Notes: a model not told the origin generated them from the letters alone. A stretch of 16,490 nucleotides of DNA from Gammaproteobacteria bacterium (GCA_011052285.1 DRJH01000357.1:1-16490); one strand, 5' to 3'; shown: positions 1-8,496, counted from the first letter of the stretch. Program-made: numbers and translations.

Positions 1-1225
1 AATCCAGCGTCATTTCAAAAACCATGATAATTGCGGTCAGCACGGCGCCGGTAGAACTTCCCACCATCGCCGCCATTCCGATCATGGCAAAAGCCGCAAT
101 ACTCGCAGTTTCACCGGGCATCAGATACGTTGCCAAGGCCCCATAGGCGCCACCTAGGGTCGCACCGAGAAACATTGCCGGGGAAAATATTCCGCCCGAA
201 GCACCGGCACCGAGCGTAATAGACGTCGCACAGAGCTTGGCTACGAACAGCAGCAATAACATCCATCCCAACGAAAGCCCACCCTTGAGAATACTCTCTA
301 TGGTTGCGTAGCCAACCCCTTCAACAAAATAATGCCCAAAACTGAACAGCAAGGTCGTAAAGATGACTCCTACAATAAACATTCCGATAATATGACGCAG
401 ATATTCATTGGCAATATGCTCTTCAAAAAAGTCCTCACTCCAATAGACAGCTCGAATATAAAGTGTGGCAGCCAGACCTATAATAATTCCAAGACCGACA
501 AAAACAATTACCATACTCAACGAAATATTATTCAATCCCAACAGGTTGCCCGGCAAAGAGAAGGAGGGCTGGTAGCCAAAATAAAGGCGCCCAACAAAAG
601 TTGCCGTAGACGTTGCCAGTGCCACCGGCATAAACGTGCGCACACTGATTTCAGGCAACATTAGCTCTACAGCAAATAATACTGCACCTAATGGTGTGTT
701 GAATGTCGCCGCTATACCTCCACCTGCACCCGCTGCAACCAGCGTAATCCGTTGCCATGGTGCCAGCCCGAGCCAACCTCCGACCATAGAGGCAAAAGCT
801 GAACCGATTTGAACAATAGGCCCTTCGCGCCCAACCGCGCCGCCGGTGCCAATAGAAATGGCTGAGGCAATTGATTTCACCACCACCACTGCCGGGCGTA
901 TCTCGCCCGCTTTGTAGTACACTGCGTCCATCACCTCGGGAACGCCGTGACCTTTGGCCTCGGGGGCGAAATTCTTCACCAGAAAGGTGACTACAATTGC
1001 CCCTGCTACCGGTACCAGCACGATCCAGATACCCAACGAACTGGGTGCGGTAAATTTGTTGGCATCATAATAAAATGAGATGACTCCATTAAAGCTGATG
1101 TTATGAATGAGCCCAATTAAACTGCGAAATCCAACAGCTCCGTACCCGGTCACTATCCCGATTAACACTGCCAGTAAAGATAAATAAATCAAATTAACTT
1201 GTCGTCGACTCTGCTGCTCGGTCAT
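1..1225 (-). CDS. ClC-family chloride channel/transporter (partial, C-terminus beyond window)
   Basis: This encodes an inner-membrane chloride channel or Cl-/H+ antiporter. Translation from the ATG at 1225 gives 408 codons, open at the left edge. Family motifs appear in order: GHGVPEV (equivalent to GSGIP, with His at the selectivity-filter Ser), GREGP with the gating Glu at residue 134, AATFNTPLG followed by LFAVELM, and GASGGIFSP. Hydrophobic helices run throughout. By alignment with E. coli ClcA, Glu187 matches E202 and Leu188 matches the internal proton glutamate E203. Lack of that Glu is typical of channel-type members, but this is inference. The late pore Tyr and any CBS domains lie outside the window. 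A GAGAG Shine-Dalgarno sequence sits about 8 nt before the ATG. A short upstream frame ends in TAATG overlapping this start. Family assignment is secure; transport mode is not. Confidence 0.95.
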   Translation of the reverse strand, partial: MTEQQSRRQVNLIYLSLLAVLIGIVTGYGAVGFRSLIGLIHNISFNGVISFYYDANKFTAPSSLGIWIVLVPVAGAIVVTFLVKNFAPEAKGHGVPEVMDAVYYKAGEIRPAVVVVKSIASAISIGTGGAVGREGPIVQIGSAFASMVGGWLGLAPWQRITLVAAGAGGGIAATFNTPLGAVLFAVELMLPEISVRTFMPVALATSTATFVGRLYFGYQPSFSLPGNLLGLNNISLSMVIVFVGLGIIIGLAATLYIRAVYWSEDFFEEHIANEYLRHIIGMFIVGVIFTTLLFSFGHYFVEGVGYATIESILKGGLSLGWMLLLLFVAKLCATSITLGAGASGGIFSPAMFLGATLGGAYGALATYLMPGETASIAAFAMIGMAAMVGSSTGAVLTAIIMVFEMTLD

Positions 1226-1520
1226 TAGTTCGCTCTCAAAATATTGAAGATGTTTGGAAATATTCGACGTGTTGCGCTATCGGAATTGCTGTCGGCAACG
1301 CAGGCATATGACAACCCGACCAATGGGAACCCACCAAAGGGATCCGTCAGCATAAAATTCGCCGTATCGTGAATGCTCCCGAAGAACCCGATTCCCAGGC
1401 ATCCTACCCTGACGGGCACTTTCCCGAATTCGCCGTTCTGAAGATACTGCCTTCGACCACAGGGAGGCTGGGATTGTATTTGGTAAAAATAGATTGGTGC
1501 CTGCAGGGTATTATACTATT
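1226..1520. other. Intergenic stretch with only dubious short frames
   Basis: About 295 bp separate the ClC gene from the Sel1 gene. A 64-codon minus-strand frame (GTG at 1419) ends by TAATG overlap with the ClC start. A second minus frame, with an ATG near 1405 and a stop near 1278, reads 43 residues including ADGSLWWVPIGRVV. Neither resembles a family I recognise. The 10-mer AATTCGCCGT occurs in near-identical context close to 1356 and 1426. The stretch may be an eroded gene or mobile-element remnant. No terminator or clear promoter was identified. Confidence 0.35.
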
Positions 1521-2438
1521 TTAATGATGATTTTTGGCTCGCTTGGTCAAATAAGCGACTTGTTCAGGATTTTTCTTCACCCCTAATCCACCATGCGAAT
1601 AGATATGGATCAAGCTGTTCGTGGCGTGCAGATTGCCATTATCGGAAGCCTTGGTTAGCCAATACAAGGCTTTTTGGTCATTTTTATTTACATCCCAGGC
1701 CCCACTTTCGTAACGCAATCCCAGTTCAAATTGGGCATCCGGATCACCATTTTCGGCCTTCCCTTCCAGTATCTCTGCAGACTGCTGATACACCAGCGAG
1801 GTGTACTTTACCAACTTGCTTAGTGCAGCCAGAAAATTGATGGCAGAAGAGTTTCCACTCCTGGCAGCTCGACTAAGCCAATCCTGAGCCAAAACCTTGT
1901 CTTCTACTGTGGCGTAACCCTCCTGGTACATCTTGCCTAACTCATATTCGGCATTATGATTACCATTTTCTGCCGCAAGGGTCATCCAGTGCATTGATTC
2001 TGTAGGGTTCTTTGTAATACCGAAGCCATCAAGATAGGCTTTTCCCAGTTGGTACTGTGCCTCGGAGAGACCTCCCTTCGCCGCTTTGCGCCACCAGTAA
2101 ACTGCATGTTCAGGCTCCTTATTCACACCATTTCCCAGAGCGAAAAGCTTACCCATTTCCAACGCTGCATAAATTTGTCAATCACGGGCAGCGCGCAATA
2201 GCCAATAGGCAGCCTTCTTGGAGTTAGACTCCAGGTTATAGCGTCCTCCCAGATAGGCCAATCCGTAGAGTAGCTGTGCGTTAGGGTCCCCTTGTGCGGC
2301 CTCATGGCTGATCATTTTTAGCTCCTGAGGAGCAGAGCCAGCCAGTGCTTGAGCGGTCACAAAAAAAACCGCAACACTGAAGACTCTAAAATACCGTGGT
2401 ATATGAACCCTTTGTTTATCTCGATTTGACTTTGACAT
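1521..2438 (-). pseudogene. Sel1-repeat exported protein interrupted by in-frame TGA
   Basis: This reads as one Sel1-like repeat (SLR, TPR-related) gene with a premature stop. The ATG at 2438 is followed by a basic stretch and a signal-peptide-like segment (VFSVAVFFVTAQALAG), then Sel1 repeats (consensus: AA..G...A...LG..Y..G.GV..). The frame meets TGA at 2178-2180, codon 87, and then continues in the same frame through five or more further Sel1 repeats to a TAA at 1521. The repeat register implies that the stop replaces the Gly usual after AARD, so a single GGA-to-TGA change would explain it. TGA is used as a normal stop by other genes here and the repeat lacks any selenoprotein context, so nonsense mutation is the simplest reading. 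An alternative ATG at 2474 has a better GGAAAG Shine-Dalgarno. Downstream re-initiation at the TTG at 2162 or ATG at 2156 would give a leaderless fragment. Exported Sel1 proteins usually scaffold protein-protein contacts; the partner here is unknown. Confidence 0.8.
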
Positions 2439-2919
2439 GGCGTCCGGATGAGTCCGTATAACGGAGCTATTCATGCTCTTACTTTCCACGATAGGATTAG
2501 GATGCCTTTGGTGCCAATATTTTCGACATACATAACACTGAATACCGTATAATATAACCATCGCATAATATAAGAATTTGCTTCATAATGCAAGAAACTA
2601 TCTTGTCTCTGCCTTTCCTCCGGCACACTCGGTGGGCTACCTAGAGACAGCAATTCTGCTGAGAAAAAGCTGACTTTAACCCTCATCCTCTGCATCGTTA
2701 TACAATGAGCATTCACCGTACCATGGGAAATTCTGCCTCAAGACGACCTCCCCTCACAATGACGCCTGTTCCCGAACTATCGCCAAAGTAAGTATTGGAA
2801 CAGATATTGGTCACACACATCACGCAACTACTCACATATCATGATCGGCACCACTGTTTGGATTGCCTGGGCAGTGAGCCTGCCCACATTAAGATTACAT
2901 TTTTCGGAGATAAAAAAGG
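2439..2919. other. Intergenic region between divergent Sel1 and SulP genes
   Basis: This 480-bp region should hold the divergent promoters of the Sel1 gene (minus) and the SulP gene (plus). AT-rich sequence around 2530-2590 (TATAATAT-like runs) is the most promoter-like part. Short reading frames on both strands have no recognisable homology and no convincing ribosome site. The one structured site seen is the small inverted repeat at 2868-2886. Confidence 0.4.
2868..2886 (+). promoter_or_regulatory. Small hairpin in the SulP leader
   Basis: TGGGCA and TGCCCA form a perfect 6-bp stem around a 7-nt loop, about 20 nt before the SulP ribosome site. No T-run follows, so it is not an intrinsic terminator. 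It could be an operator or leader hairpin, or chance. Confidence 0.25.
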
Positions 2920-4707
2920 ATGTCTGAAAGAAAGCACACAGTATGGATATCACGGTTTTTGCCTATTTTCAGATGGAAAGACAAAGTTACCAAAACCACC
3001 ATTCGCGGCGACCTCATCTCTGGCCTGACGGTCGCAATTGTCGTCATCCCGCAGGCAGTTGCCTTTGCATCCATAGCGGGCATGCCGCCTCAATATGGGC
3101 TGTATGCCGGCATGATACCGCCCATAATTGCGGCATTTTTTGGGTCATCATGGCACCTGATGTCAGGGCCTACTACTGCCGCCTCCATTGTGCTACTTAC
3201 CTCACTGAGTGCCTTTGCCGAACCGTTAAGCCCGGAATATGTTGCTTTGGCATTGACACTAACCTTCATGGTTGGAGTGATCGAATTAACCTTGGGACTT
3301 ACCCGGATGGGGACGATCGTCAACTTCATCTCTCACTCAGTGGTGGTTGGTTTTACCACAGGTGCCGCCATACTCATCGCCAGCAAACAACTAAAAAACT
3401 TCTTCGGTGTTCCCATCCCTCGTGGTGGTCACCTCATCAGTACCGTGACCCACTTTTGGCAGCAGTTACCAAATATTAATAGTTTTGTGTTAGCTGTGGC
3501 CATGGCAACCCTGCTCTCCGGCCTGTTAAGCAAACGATACTGGCCACGGGTTCCCCACCTGATTGTCGCCCTCCTGTTCGGCACCATCATCAGCCTGTTA
3601 TTGAATTACGTTTTTGGAGGGGAGGTCACCCAAATCGCCATGGTCGGCGCGATTCCTCAAACACTACCCCCCTTCTCGGCCCCCAACCTCTCGTTGGATA
3701 CGATCAAACAGCTGGCTCCGGCAGCGGTAGCGATGACGCTTTTTGCCTTGACCGAAGCTGTATCGATTGGCCGGGCTATTGGTATACGCAGTGGACAGAT
3801 GATCGATGGTAACCAGGAATTCATCGGTCAAGGCCTGTCCAATATCGCTGGCAGTTTCTTTTCAGCCTATGTCGCGACAGGTTCATTTAATCGTACCAGC
3901 CTCAACTATCAAGCTGGAGCCAAGACACCGATGAGTGCAATGATCGCGGGCTTCATGGAGATATTCATTGTCCTGGCGATCGCCCCCCTGGTTGCCTATT
4001 TGCCCAATGCAGCCATGGCCGGGATCCTGTTCATCGTGGCCTGGGGTTTAATTGACTTTGCTGCCATCAGACATATCGTACAATCCAACAACTCAGAACG
4101 TGCGATCTTCTTTCTGACTTTTTTTGGTGCGTTATTCCTCGACCTGGAATTTTCCATTTTGGCAGGCATTCTGCTTTCTCTGATTCTCTACCTGATGCGT
4201 GTTTCACGTCCCAGAACACTGACACGTGTGCCAGACCCAACCCTGCCAAACCGCAAGTTTTCGGACGGCGGCGGTCGCTTGGAGGAATGCCCACAATTGC
4301 ATATCGTTCGTATTGATGGGTCTTTGTTTTTTGGGTCTGTGCCTTTTCTTACCGAAGAATTTGCCCGATATGAAAAAAATCGACCAGAACAAAAACACCT
4401 CGCCATCGTGGCTCAAGGTATCGGCTTTGCCGACCTGGCTGCTGCAGATGCGTTAAAAAATGAGGCAGAGAAACGCCGTTCCAAAGGTGGTGCCCTGTAT
4501 CTTATCAATGTAAAGAAAGGCTTATGGGATTCCCTGGAGGAGTCAAACAACCTAGATGGCATCGATCCAAGACATATATTCCAGGGAAAAACAGCCGGTG
4601 TGCATGCGATCTTCCAGAAACTCGATAGGTCAATCTGCGCTGACTGTACGGTACGAATTTTTCTTGAATGCAAAACCTTAGATACTACTAAAAATGTGGA
4701 CTACTGA
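2920..4707 (+). CDS. SulP-family anion permease with C-terminal STAS domain
   Basis: This is an inner-membrane SLC26/SulP anion transporter of 595 residues, the usual bacterial size. The N-terminal signature GDLISGLTVAIVVIPQAVAF is followed by the GLYAGMIPP and GPTTAASIVLL segments, then alternating hydrophobic helices to about residue 425. A STAS domain follows at about 440-560 (HIVRIDGSLFFGSV, then a Rossmann-like IVAQGIGFADLAAADAL). The tail carries a Cys-rich CADCTVRIFLEC motif that I recall from other proteobacterial SulP proteins. Substrates in this family include sulfate, bicarbonate, dicarboxylates and other anions. Nothing here identifies which, and nearby cysE (5.6 kb away) is only weak support for sulfate. 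The start has an AAAGG/CGGAGA ribosome site. A family 1 mobile element begins 25 bp after the stop. Confidence 0.95.
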   Translation: MSERKHTVWISRFLPIFRWKDKVTKTTIRGDLISGLTVAIVVIPQAVAFASIAGMPPQYGLYAGMIPPIIAAFFGSSWHLMSGPTTAASIVLLTSLSAFAEPLSPEYVALALTLTFMVGVIELTLGLTRMGTIVNFISHSVVVGFTTGAAILIASKQLKNFFGVPIPRGGHLISTVTHFWQQLPNINSFVLAVAMATLLSGLLSKRYWPRVPHLIVALLFGTIISLLLNYVFGGEVTQIAMVGAIPQTLPPFSAPNLSLDTIKQLAPAAVAMTLFALTEAVSIGRAIGIRSGQMIDGNQEFIGQGLSNIAGSFFSAYVATGSFNRTSLNYQAGAKTPMSAMIAGFMEIFIVLAIAPLVAYLPNAAMAGILFIVAWGLIDFAAIRHIVQSNNSERAIFFLTFFGALFLDLEFSILAGILLSLILYLMRVSRPRTLTRVPDPTLPNRKFSDGGGRLEECPQLHIVRIDGSLFFGSVPFLTEEFARYEKNRPEQKHLAIVAQGIGFADLAAADALKNEAEKRRSKGGALYLINVKKGLWDSLEESNNLDGIDPRHIFQGKTAGVHAIFQKLDRSICADCTVRIFLECKTLDTTKNVDY

Positions 4708-4731
4708 ATTTGCTCAAGCACCTGGACAAGA

Positions 4732-4907
4732 CTGGGAGGCTGTCCGAGAATAGGGCCGCACGATTCATTATCCTACATAGCTGGCACTTCCGCCATCCAT
4801 GGTGGTCGTGGTGAGGCGAATACCGGTTGCAAGTAGCGACACAGGAGAAAATCTGACCAAAGACGGCTTTTCCACAGTAGGTTCTCAGTTCTCAGACAGG
4901 CTCCTAG
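4732..4907. mobile_element. Family 1 MITE-like element, copy A
   Basis: This is a 176-bp element with terminal inverted repeats. The left end reads CTGGGAGGCTGTCCGAGAAT and the right end is the reverse complement of CTAGGAGCCTGTCTGAGAAC. An inner TAGG...CCTA stem follows the left end, as in the other copies. The right 75 bp (from GTAGCGACACAGG to the end) aligns closely with 15455-15519 of copy D. It carries no transposase. It lies 25 bp behind the SulP stop. Confidence 0.8.
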
Positions 4908-5187
4908 AGTGCACTGCTGGCAGCCCCAAAGAAAGAAACTTGACGACCGGATGCGGAGCCATAACAATACCATGCAGCAGCTTGCGCTGACCGTAGATCG
5001 GGCACTTATTTCCTCGTTTCGAAGTCCCTTGAGCAAAAGTCACTCCGAAACCAGCCACCAGTCGGTCCTTTTTCCCCGGTTAGCGGGAGGTTCTGCTATC
5101 CTGACAGCGATAGAAACCGATATTATAGAGTACTACCAAAGTTACCGGGGGCTTAACACCATCCGCACTCTCAAAACTTCCACAGCA
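4908..5187. other. Leader of the MinD/FlhG-like gene, start uncertain
   Basis: No stop codon occurs in the MinD frame from 4909 (GTG, two bases after element A) to the ATG at 5188. A strong GGGAGG Shine-Dalgarno lies at 5085-5090, ten bases before an in-frame CTG at 5101. Translation from there adds a segment reading YQSYRGLNTIRTL before the P-loop. This loosely resembles the short N-terminal DQAxxLR helix of FlhG proteins. Upstream of 5085 the codon usage looks non-coding. Confidence 0.4.
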
Positions 5188-6237
5188 ATGGCTCGTGTTA
5201 TTGCCTTGACCAGTGGCAAGGGTGGGGTCGGTAAAACCACCATTGCGGTCAATTTGGGTATCGCTCTAGCCACCCGTGGTCATAGAGTTTGTCTGTTCGA
5301 TGCGGATACCGGCCTGGCAAATGTCAATATTCTGCTCGGGCAGTATCCCAAGTTTACTTTGCAACACCTATTAAGTGGAGAGAAAAGCATACGACAAATC
5401 CTCTATCGAGGCCCCAGAGGGCTCTACGTCATTCCTGCTGCATCCGGAGTGGCCAACCTCGCCCAACTCAGCGGCCATAAAAGACAACGCCTACTGGCCA
5501 ATTTACGCGCTATAGAGAAATTTTTTGACTATCTTGTTATTGACACTGCCGCTGGTATTGACCGGAGTGTTCAGCAATTTGTACATGCCGCAGATTGTCC
5601 GATTATCGTTATTTCACCAGAACCCACTTCCCTGACTGATGCTTTTGCCCTGCTCCGGGTGCTCAAATCAAGACACAGCATTCATCCCGGAGTATTGGTC
5701 AATCGGGTAAACAATAATGACGGCAAAGAAATCTTCCAACGCTTTGCACGTGCCGTGAAACGATTTCTGGACATTGAGGTTACAGCGTTTGGCAACATTG
5801 CCTCGGATGATTACGTCCAACACTCCATCATGCGTCAACAACCCTATATTATTACCCGACCATATTCTGTCACAGGCAAAGCAACCTATGCGCTGGCAAC
5901 ACAGATTGTTGCCCATTTTCAGCATCAGTCGACGATTCACAGCATCAGCAGGTATCTAAACCATGACTTTACGCCCGGTCCTCGCCCGGTAGTACTACAC
6001 CCGATACGACTTGCCTGCAACCCTAAATCAAATGACAGAAATGACCATGGATCGATACAGATAATCCAACAGATACAGGATTTGAAAATTGACGCCGCAG
6101 ACTATCAAAAAATTGCCCGGGTACTAGAAAACAAATATCAGAAAGAATTTGGAGGGCAGCTATTCAGCGCTGCAGATGTGAAGACTCGCCCACCTCAAGA
6201 AGATCTGGCCGGGGACTCCTTAACTGATACTATGTAG
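5188..6237 (+). CDS. FlhG/MinD-like ParA-superfamily ATPase
   Basis: This is a SIMIBI-class ATPase, 349 residues from the ATG at 5188. The deviant Walker A is SGKGGVGKTT (residues 9-18, with signature Lys11), Walker A' is FDADTGLANV with Asp38/Asp40, and Walker B is LVIDTAAG with Asp119. SPEPTSLTDAFALL and LVNRV are typical of the FlhG/YlxH/MinD2 branch, whose members position flagella or other polar machinery through ATP-driven membrane dimers. A 70-90 residue extension follows the usual FlhG end and reads like a flexible linker plus a helix (DYQKIARVLENKYQKEF). I could not discern an amphipathic MinD-type membrane helix with confidence. The gene converges on the EAL gene with an 18-bp overlap of coding ends. 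No flagellar genes are visible, so its cargo is unknown. The start may be further upstream, for example at CTG 5101 behind a GGGAGG site. Confidence 0.85.
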   Translation: MARVIALTSGKGGVGKTTIAVNLGIALATRGHRVCLFDADTGLANVNILLGQYPKFTLQHLLSGEKSIRQILYRGPRGLYVIPAASGVANLAQLSGHKRQRLLANLRAIEKFFDYLVIDTAAGIDRSVQQFVHAADCPIIVISPEPTSLTDAFALLRVLKSRHSIHPGVLVNRVNNNDGKEIFQRFARAVKRFLDIEVTAFGNIASDDYVQHSIMRQQPYIITRPYSVTGKATYALATQIVAHFQHQSTIHSISRYLNHDFTPGPRPVVLHPIRLACNPKSNDRNDHGSIQIIQQIQDLKIDAADYQKIARVLENKYQKEFGGQLFSAADVKTRPPQEDLAGDSLTDTM

Positions 6238-8088
6238 CGGCTCGAACCTGGCCGCTGGTGGCTTGTGTTGACCTGATAACTGCTGCAGTATCCTCTCCGC
6301 TGGTTCAGGCTTGCCCAGGCAGTAGCCTTGCAGGAAATCCACCTGCATTTCCCTAAGGCAATCGATAATTTCTTCCGTTTCGACAAATTCGGCAATCACC
6401 TTTTTACCGAGGCTGTGCGCAATCTTGACCATCGCTTGCACCGTGATCTGATCAAGATGATCATCAATGATATTACGAATAAATATCCCATCTATTTTTA
6501 AGTAATCCACAGGGAAGTTCTTGACATAATCAAAAGAACAATATCCTGAACCGAAATCATCCAGCGCAAATCGACAGCCAAGTCCACGCAGTCGAACAAT
6601 GGTATCCTTGATCTTTCTTACATCCCGAATCGCCGCAGTCTCGGTAAGTTCAAAAGTCACACGCTGTGGATCAATCAAAGTGCGGGATAGCCTATCCTCA
6701 ATCAAGCTGTAGATATCTTCTTCCTGCATACCGACAGCAGACAGATTGATGCTAATACCGATGTCATCATCGAAAACCGACAATTGTTCCAATAGATCAA
6801 AAGAATGTTCAACCACCCAGTAATCAACCTGGGCAATAAGACCGGCTTGCTCAGCAGCGGGGATAAATAATCCTGGTGAGTAACTACGGCCCTGATCATC
6901 CATGAGACGAAGTAAAACCTCGAAATGTGCTAACGTTTGATCAGCAGCCCGCATAATCGGCTGCAAAAAAAGCCTGAACCAGTTTTCTCGCAAACCCTGA
7001 CGAACCACTGAAACCGCCTGTACAACCTCGCGCATTCTCTTTAGCTCAGGATCTTCAGCATCGTAGCGATAGATATGATCACCACCACGCGACTTGGCAA
7101 TCCGACAGGCTTGGTGCGCACAGGTAATGACTTCATTTACCTTGGTAGCTGTCATTGTTGGATGGATATCGACAATACCAATACAGACCGACGTCGTGAT
7201 CTGAGAAGGACTTTCACCAATCACCATTCGTTCCACAGCACTGGAAAGGTCCCCGGATACCGCTAGCGCCGTCTCGTGGTTCACCTCTTTGAGCAGAACC
7301 GCAAACTCATCTGAACCAAGTCGTGCTATGAGGTGTTTTTCATCGAGCCGTCGAACCAGGGTTGTGGCCACCTTTTGCAATACCTCGTTACCTTTCTCAT
7401 AGCCCCAGATATCATTCGTAACTTTGAAATTATTGATATCCAGATACAAAAAGGCGCCGGTACGATAAAGATTTCTGGAAGCACCGAGAAACCGTTTTAA
7501 TTCACTAGTGAAATACTGACGACTGGCAAGTTGCGTCAGGCTGTCATAATTGAGTGCCTGGTCTCTTCGTAACGTAATCTGACGTTGTTGTGCCAACTTG
7601 TCTCTGAGATCCTGTTCAACCTGGACACTTTTTTTGACTTGATATCCTATACGAACGACCAGATTGATGCGAGGGATCACCTCGATATCCCGCAACGGAT
7701 GACTGAAAACGTCCAGTGCGCCAGCCTGTTGGAAGGAATCAACCTCCAGGTTGGGGGGAGTTTCACTACGAGTCGTAAGAACCACGATTGGAATGGTACG
7801 AAGCTCACTGGTGGAAAGCTGGCCACATAGTCGCATCACATCCATTTTCGGCATTGTGGACGACAACACCAGCAAATCCATCTGCTGCTCAGGAATACGA
7901 TAGCCCTTTCTCAAATACTTGAGTATTTCGGACTCGTTATCCGCCAGAAACAGCTGACTACAACCTGCATCCTGAAGGATGGAATACAAACTATTACGTT
8001 CTCGGTGCCGTTCATCGGCTATCAATATCCGTGCCCTGCCAACGTATTCAGACAATGGCGGTACTACATACGAGAGTTTATTCAGCAT
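6220..8088 (-). CDS. Pseudoreceiver-GGDEF-EAL protein (probable c-di-GMP phosphodiesterase)
   Basis: This cytoplasmic c-di-GMP signalling protein has 622 residues. Residues 18-150 form a response-regulator receiver fold, but the phosphoacceptor position is Ser76 (DLLVLSSTMP) and the conserved Lys is His130 (FSHP), so phosphorylation looks lost. Residues 180-345 are a GGDEF domain with a GSDEF signature (258-262) and Asp217 in LDINNFK; the I-site RxxD is absent (DEKH there). Residues 360-605 are an EAL domain with the key residues kept: E390 in EVLLR, N448 in INLS, E480 in ELTE, D510-D511 in DDFGSGY, K531 in KID, E567 and Q587. The likely activity is c-di-GMP hydrolysis to pGpG, with GGDEF regulatory or weakly active. 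The ATG at 8088 has a GGGAG site 8 nt upstream. It is divergent from the HDOD gene. Confidence 0.92.
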   Translation of the reverse strand: MLNKLSYVVPPLSEYVGRARILIADERHRERNSLYSILQDAGCSQLFLADNESEILKYLRKGYRIPEQQMDLLVLSSTMPKMDVMRLCGQLSTSELRTIPIVVLTTRSETPPNLEVDSFQQAGALDVFSHPLRDIEVIPRINLVVRIGYQVKKSVQVEQDLRDKLAQQRQITLRRDQALNYDSLTQLASRQYFTSELKRFLGASRNLYRTGAFLYLDINNFKVTNDIWGYEKGNEVLQKVATTLVRRLDEKHLIARLGSDEFAVLLKEVNHETALAVSGDLSSAVERMVIGESPSQITTSVCIGIVDIHPTMTATKVNEVITCAHQACRIAKSRGGDHIYRYDAEDPELKRMREVVQAVSVVRQGLRENWFRLFLQPIMRAADQTLAHFEVLLRLMDDQGRSYSPGLFIPAAEQAGLIAQVDYWVVEHSFDLLEQLSVFDDDIGISINLSAVGMQEEDIYSLIEDRLSRTLIDPQRVTFELTETAAIRDVRKIKDTIVRLRGLGCRFALDDFGSGYCSFDYVKNFPVDYLKIDGIFIRNIIDDHLDQITVQAMVKIAHSLGKKVIAEFVETEEIIDCLREMQVDFLQGYCLGKPEPAERILQQLSGQHKPPAARFEPLHSIS

Positions 8089-8182
8089 AATGCCCGCTCC
8101 CAGCTTGTCCCGGCAAACTCACAATACACTCGGCTCACCGTTTCTACCTTCTCTTCCAGAGAAGACCATCCATAAAATTAAC

Positions 8183-8210
8183 TTAACATTAAAATCAGAT
8201 ATGCTATAGT
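8183..8210 (+). promoter_or_regulatory. Candidate sigma-70 promoter
   Basis: TTAACA is followed after 16 bp by TATAGT, and the -10 hexamer is preceded by TGC (an extended -10). Transcription would start near 8217 and run towards the HDOD gene. This is a sequence match only. Confidence 0.5.
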
Positions 8211-8243
8211 TGTTATGTAATACTAGAATCATTTCCCCAAACT

Positions 8244-8275
8244 CATTTTAAAATAGCCTGCGCTACTTTAAAATG
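8244..8275 (+). promoter_or_regulatory. Imperfect 32-bp palindrome/leader hairpin
   Basis: CATTTTAAA pairs with TTTAAAATG (9 bp). After one A/C mismatch, TAGC pairs with GCTA, closing on a CTGC tetraloop, so 13 of 14 positions pair. It starts about 27 nt after the predicted transcription start. It could be an RNA hairpin in a leader or small RNA, or a DNA operator for both divergent genes. The terminal TTTAAAATG is not a clean T-run terminator on the plus strand. Confidence 0.5.
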
Positions 8276-8496
8276 GTGAAACTTGACGATTGCATCCTAG
8301 ACGATGATCATAGCCACACTGATGCACGATGCACGATGTTACAGTTTAGTTCAAAAGTTTTCCCCATGCAATTGAAACAACTATATATCTTGCTTCTTTA
8401 ATAGTACTGCATAGACCTGCCAGAGCCGTGATTCTAGACCATTGATCGCACTATGCAAGACAACTCACCACCCTCTGGATTGAATAATAACTACCG

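Larger units (their letters stand above)
8089..8496. other. Divergent intergenic region between the EAL and HDOD genes
   Basis: This 408-bp AT-rich region separates two divergent signalling genes. It contains a good plus-strand sigma-70-like promoter (8183-8210), a strong imperfect palindrome (8244-8275) and a short tandem run of the 7-mer GATGCAC (8321-8338). No coding frame with homology was found. If transcription starts at that promoter, the HDOD mRNA would carry a leader of about 280 nt. Confidence 0.5.

Noticed and set aside
332..664. 110-codon plus-strand frame
   Set aside because: It lies antisense inside the ClC gene, whose minus frame carries clear family motifs; composition is unlike a protein.
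2178..2180. Selenocysteine codon or recoded TGA in the Sel1 gene
   Set aside because: The residue expected is Gly in a structural repeat, no Sec family is involved, and other genes here use TGA as a normal stop.
2705..2791. Short plus-strand frame (28 codons) before the SulP gene, as a leader peptide
   Set aside because: No good ribosome site, no regulatory codon run and no associated terminator/antiterminator structure.
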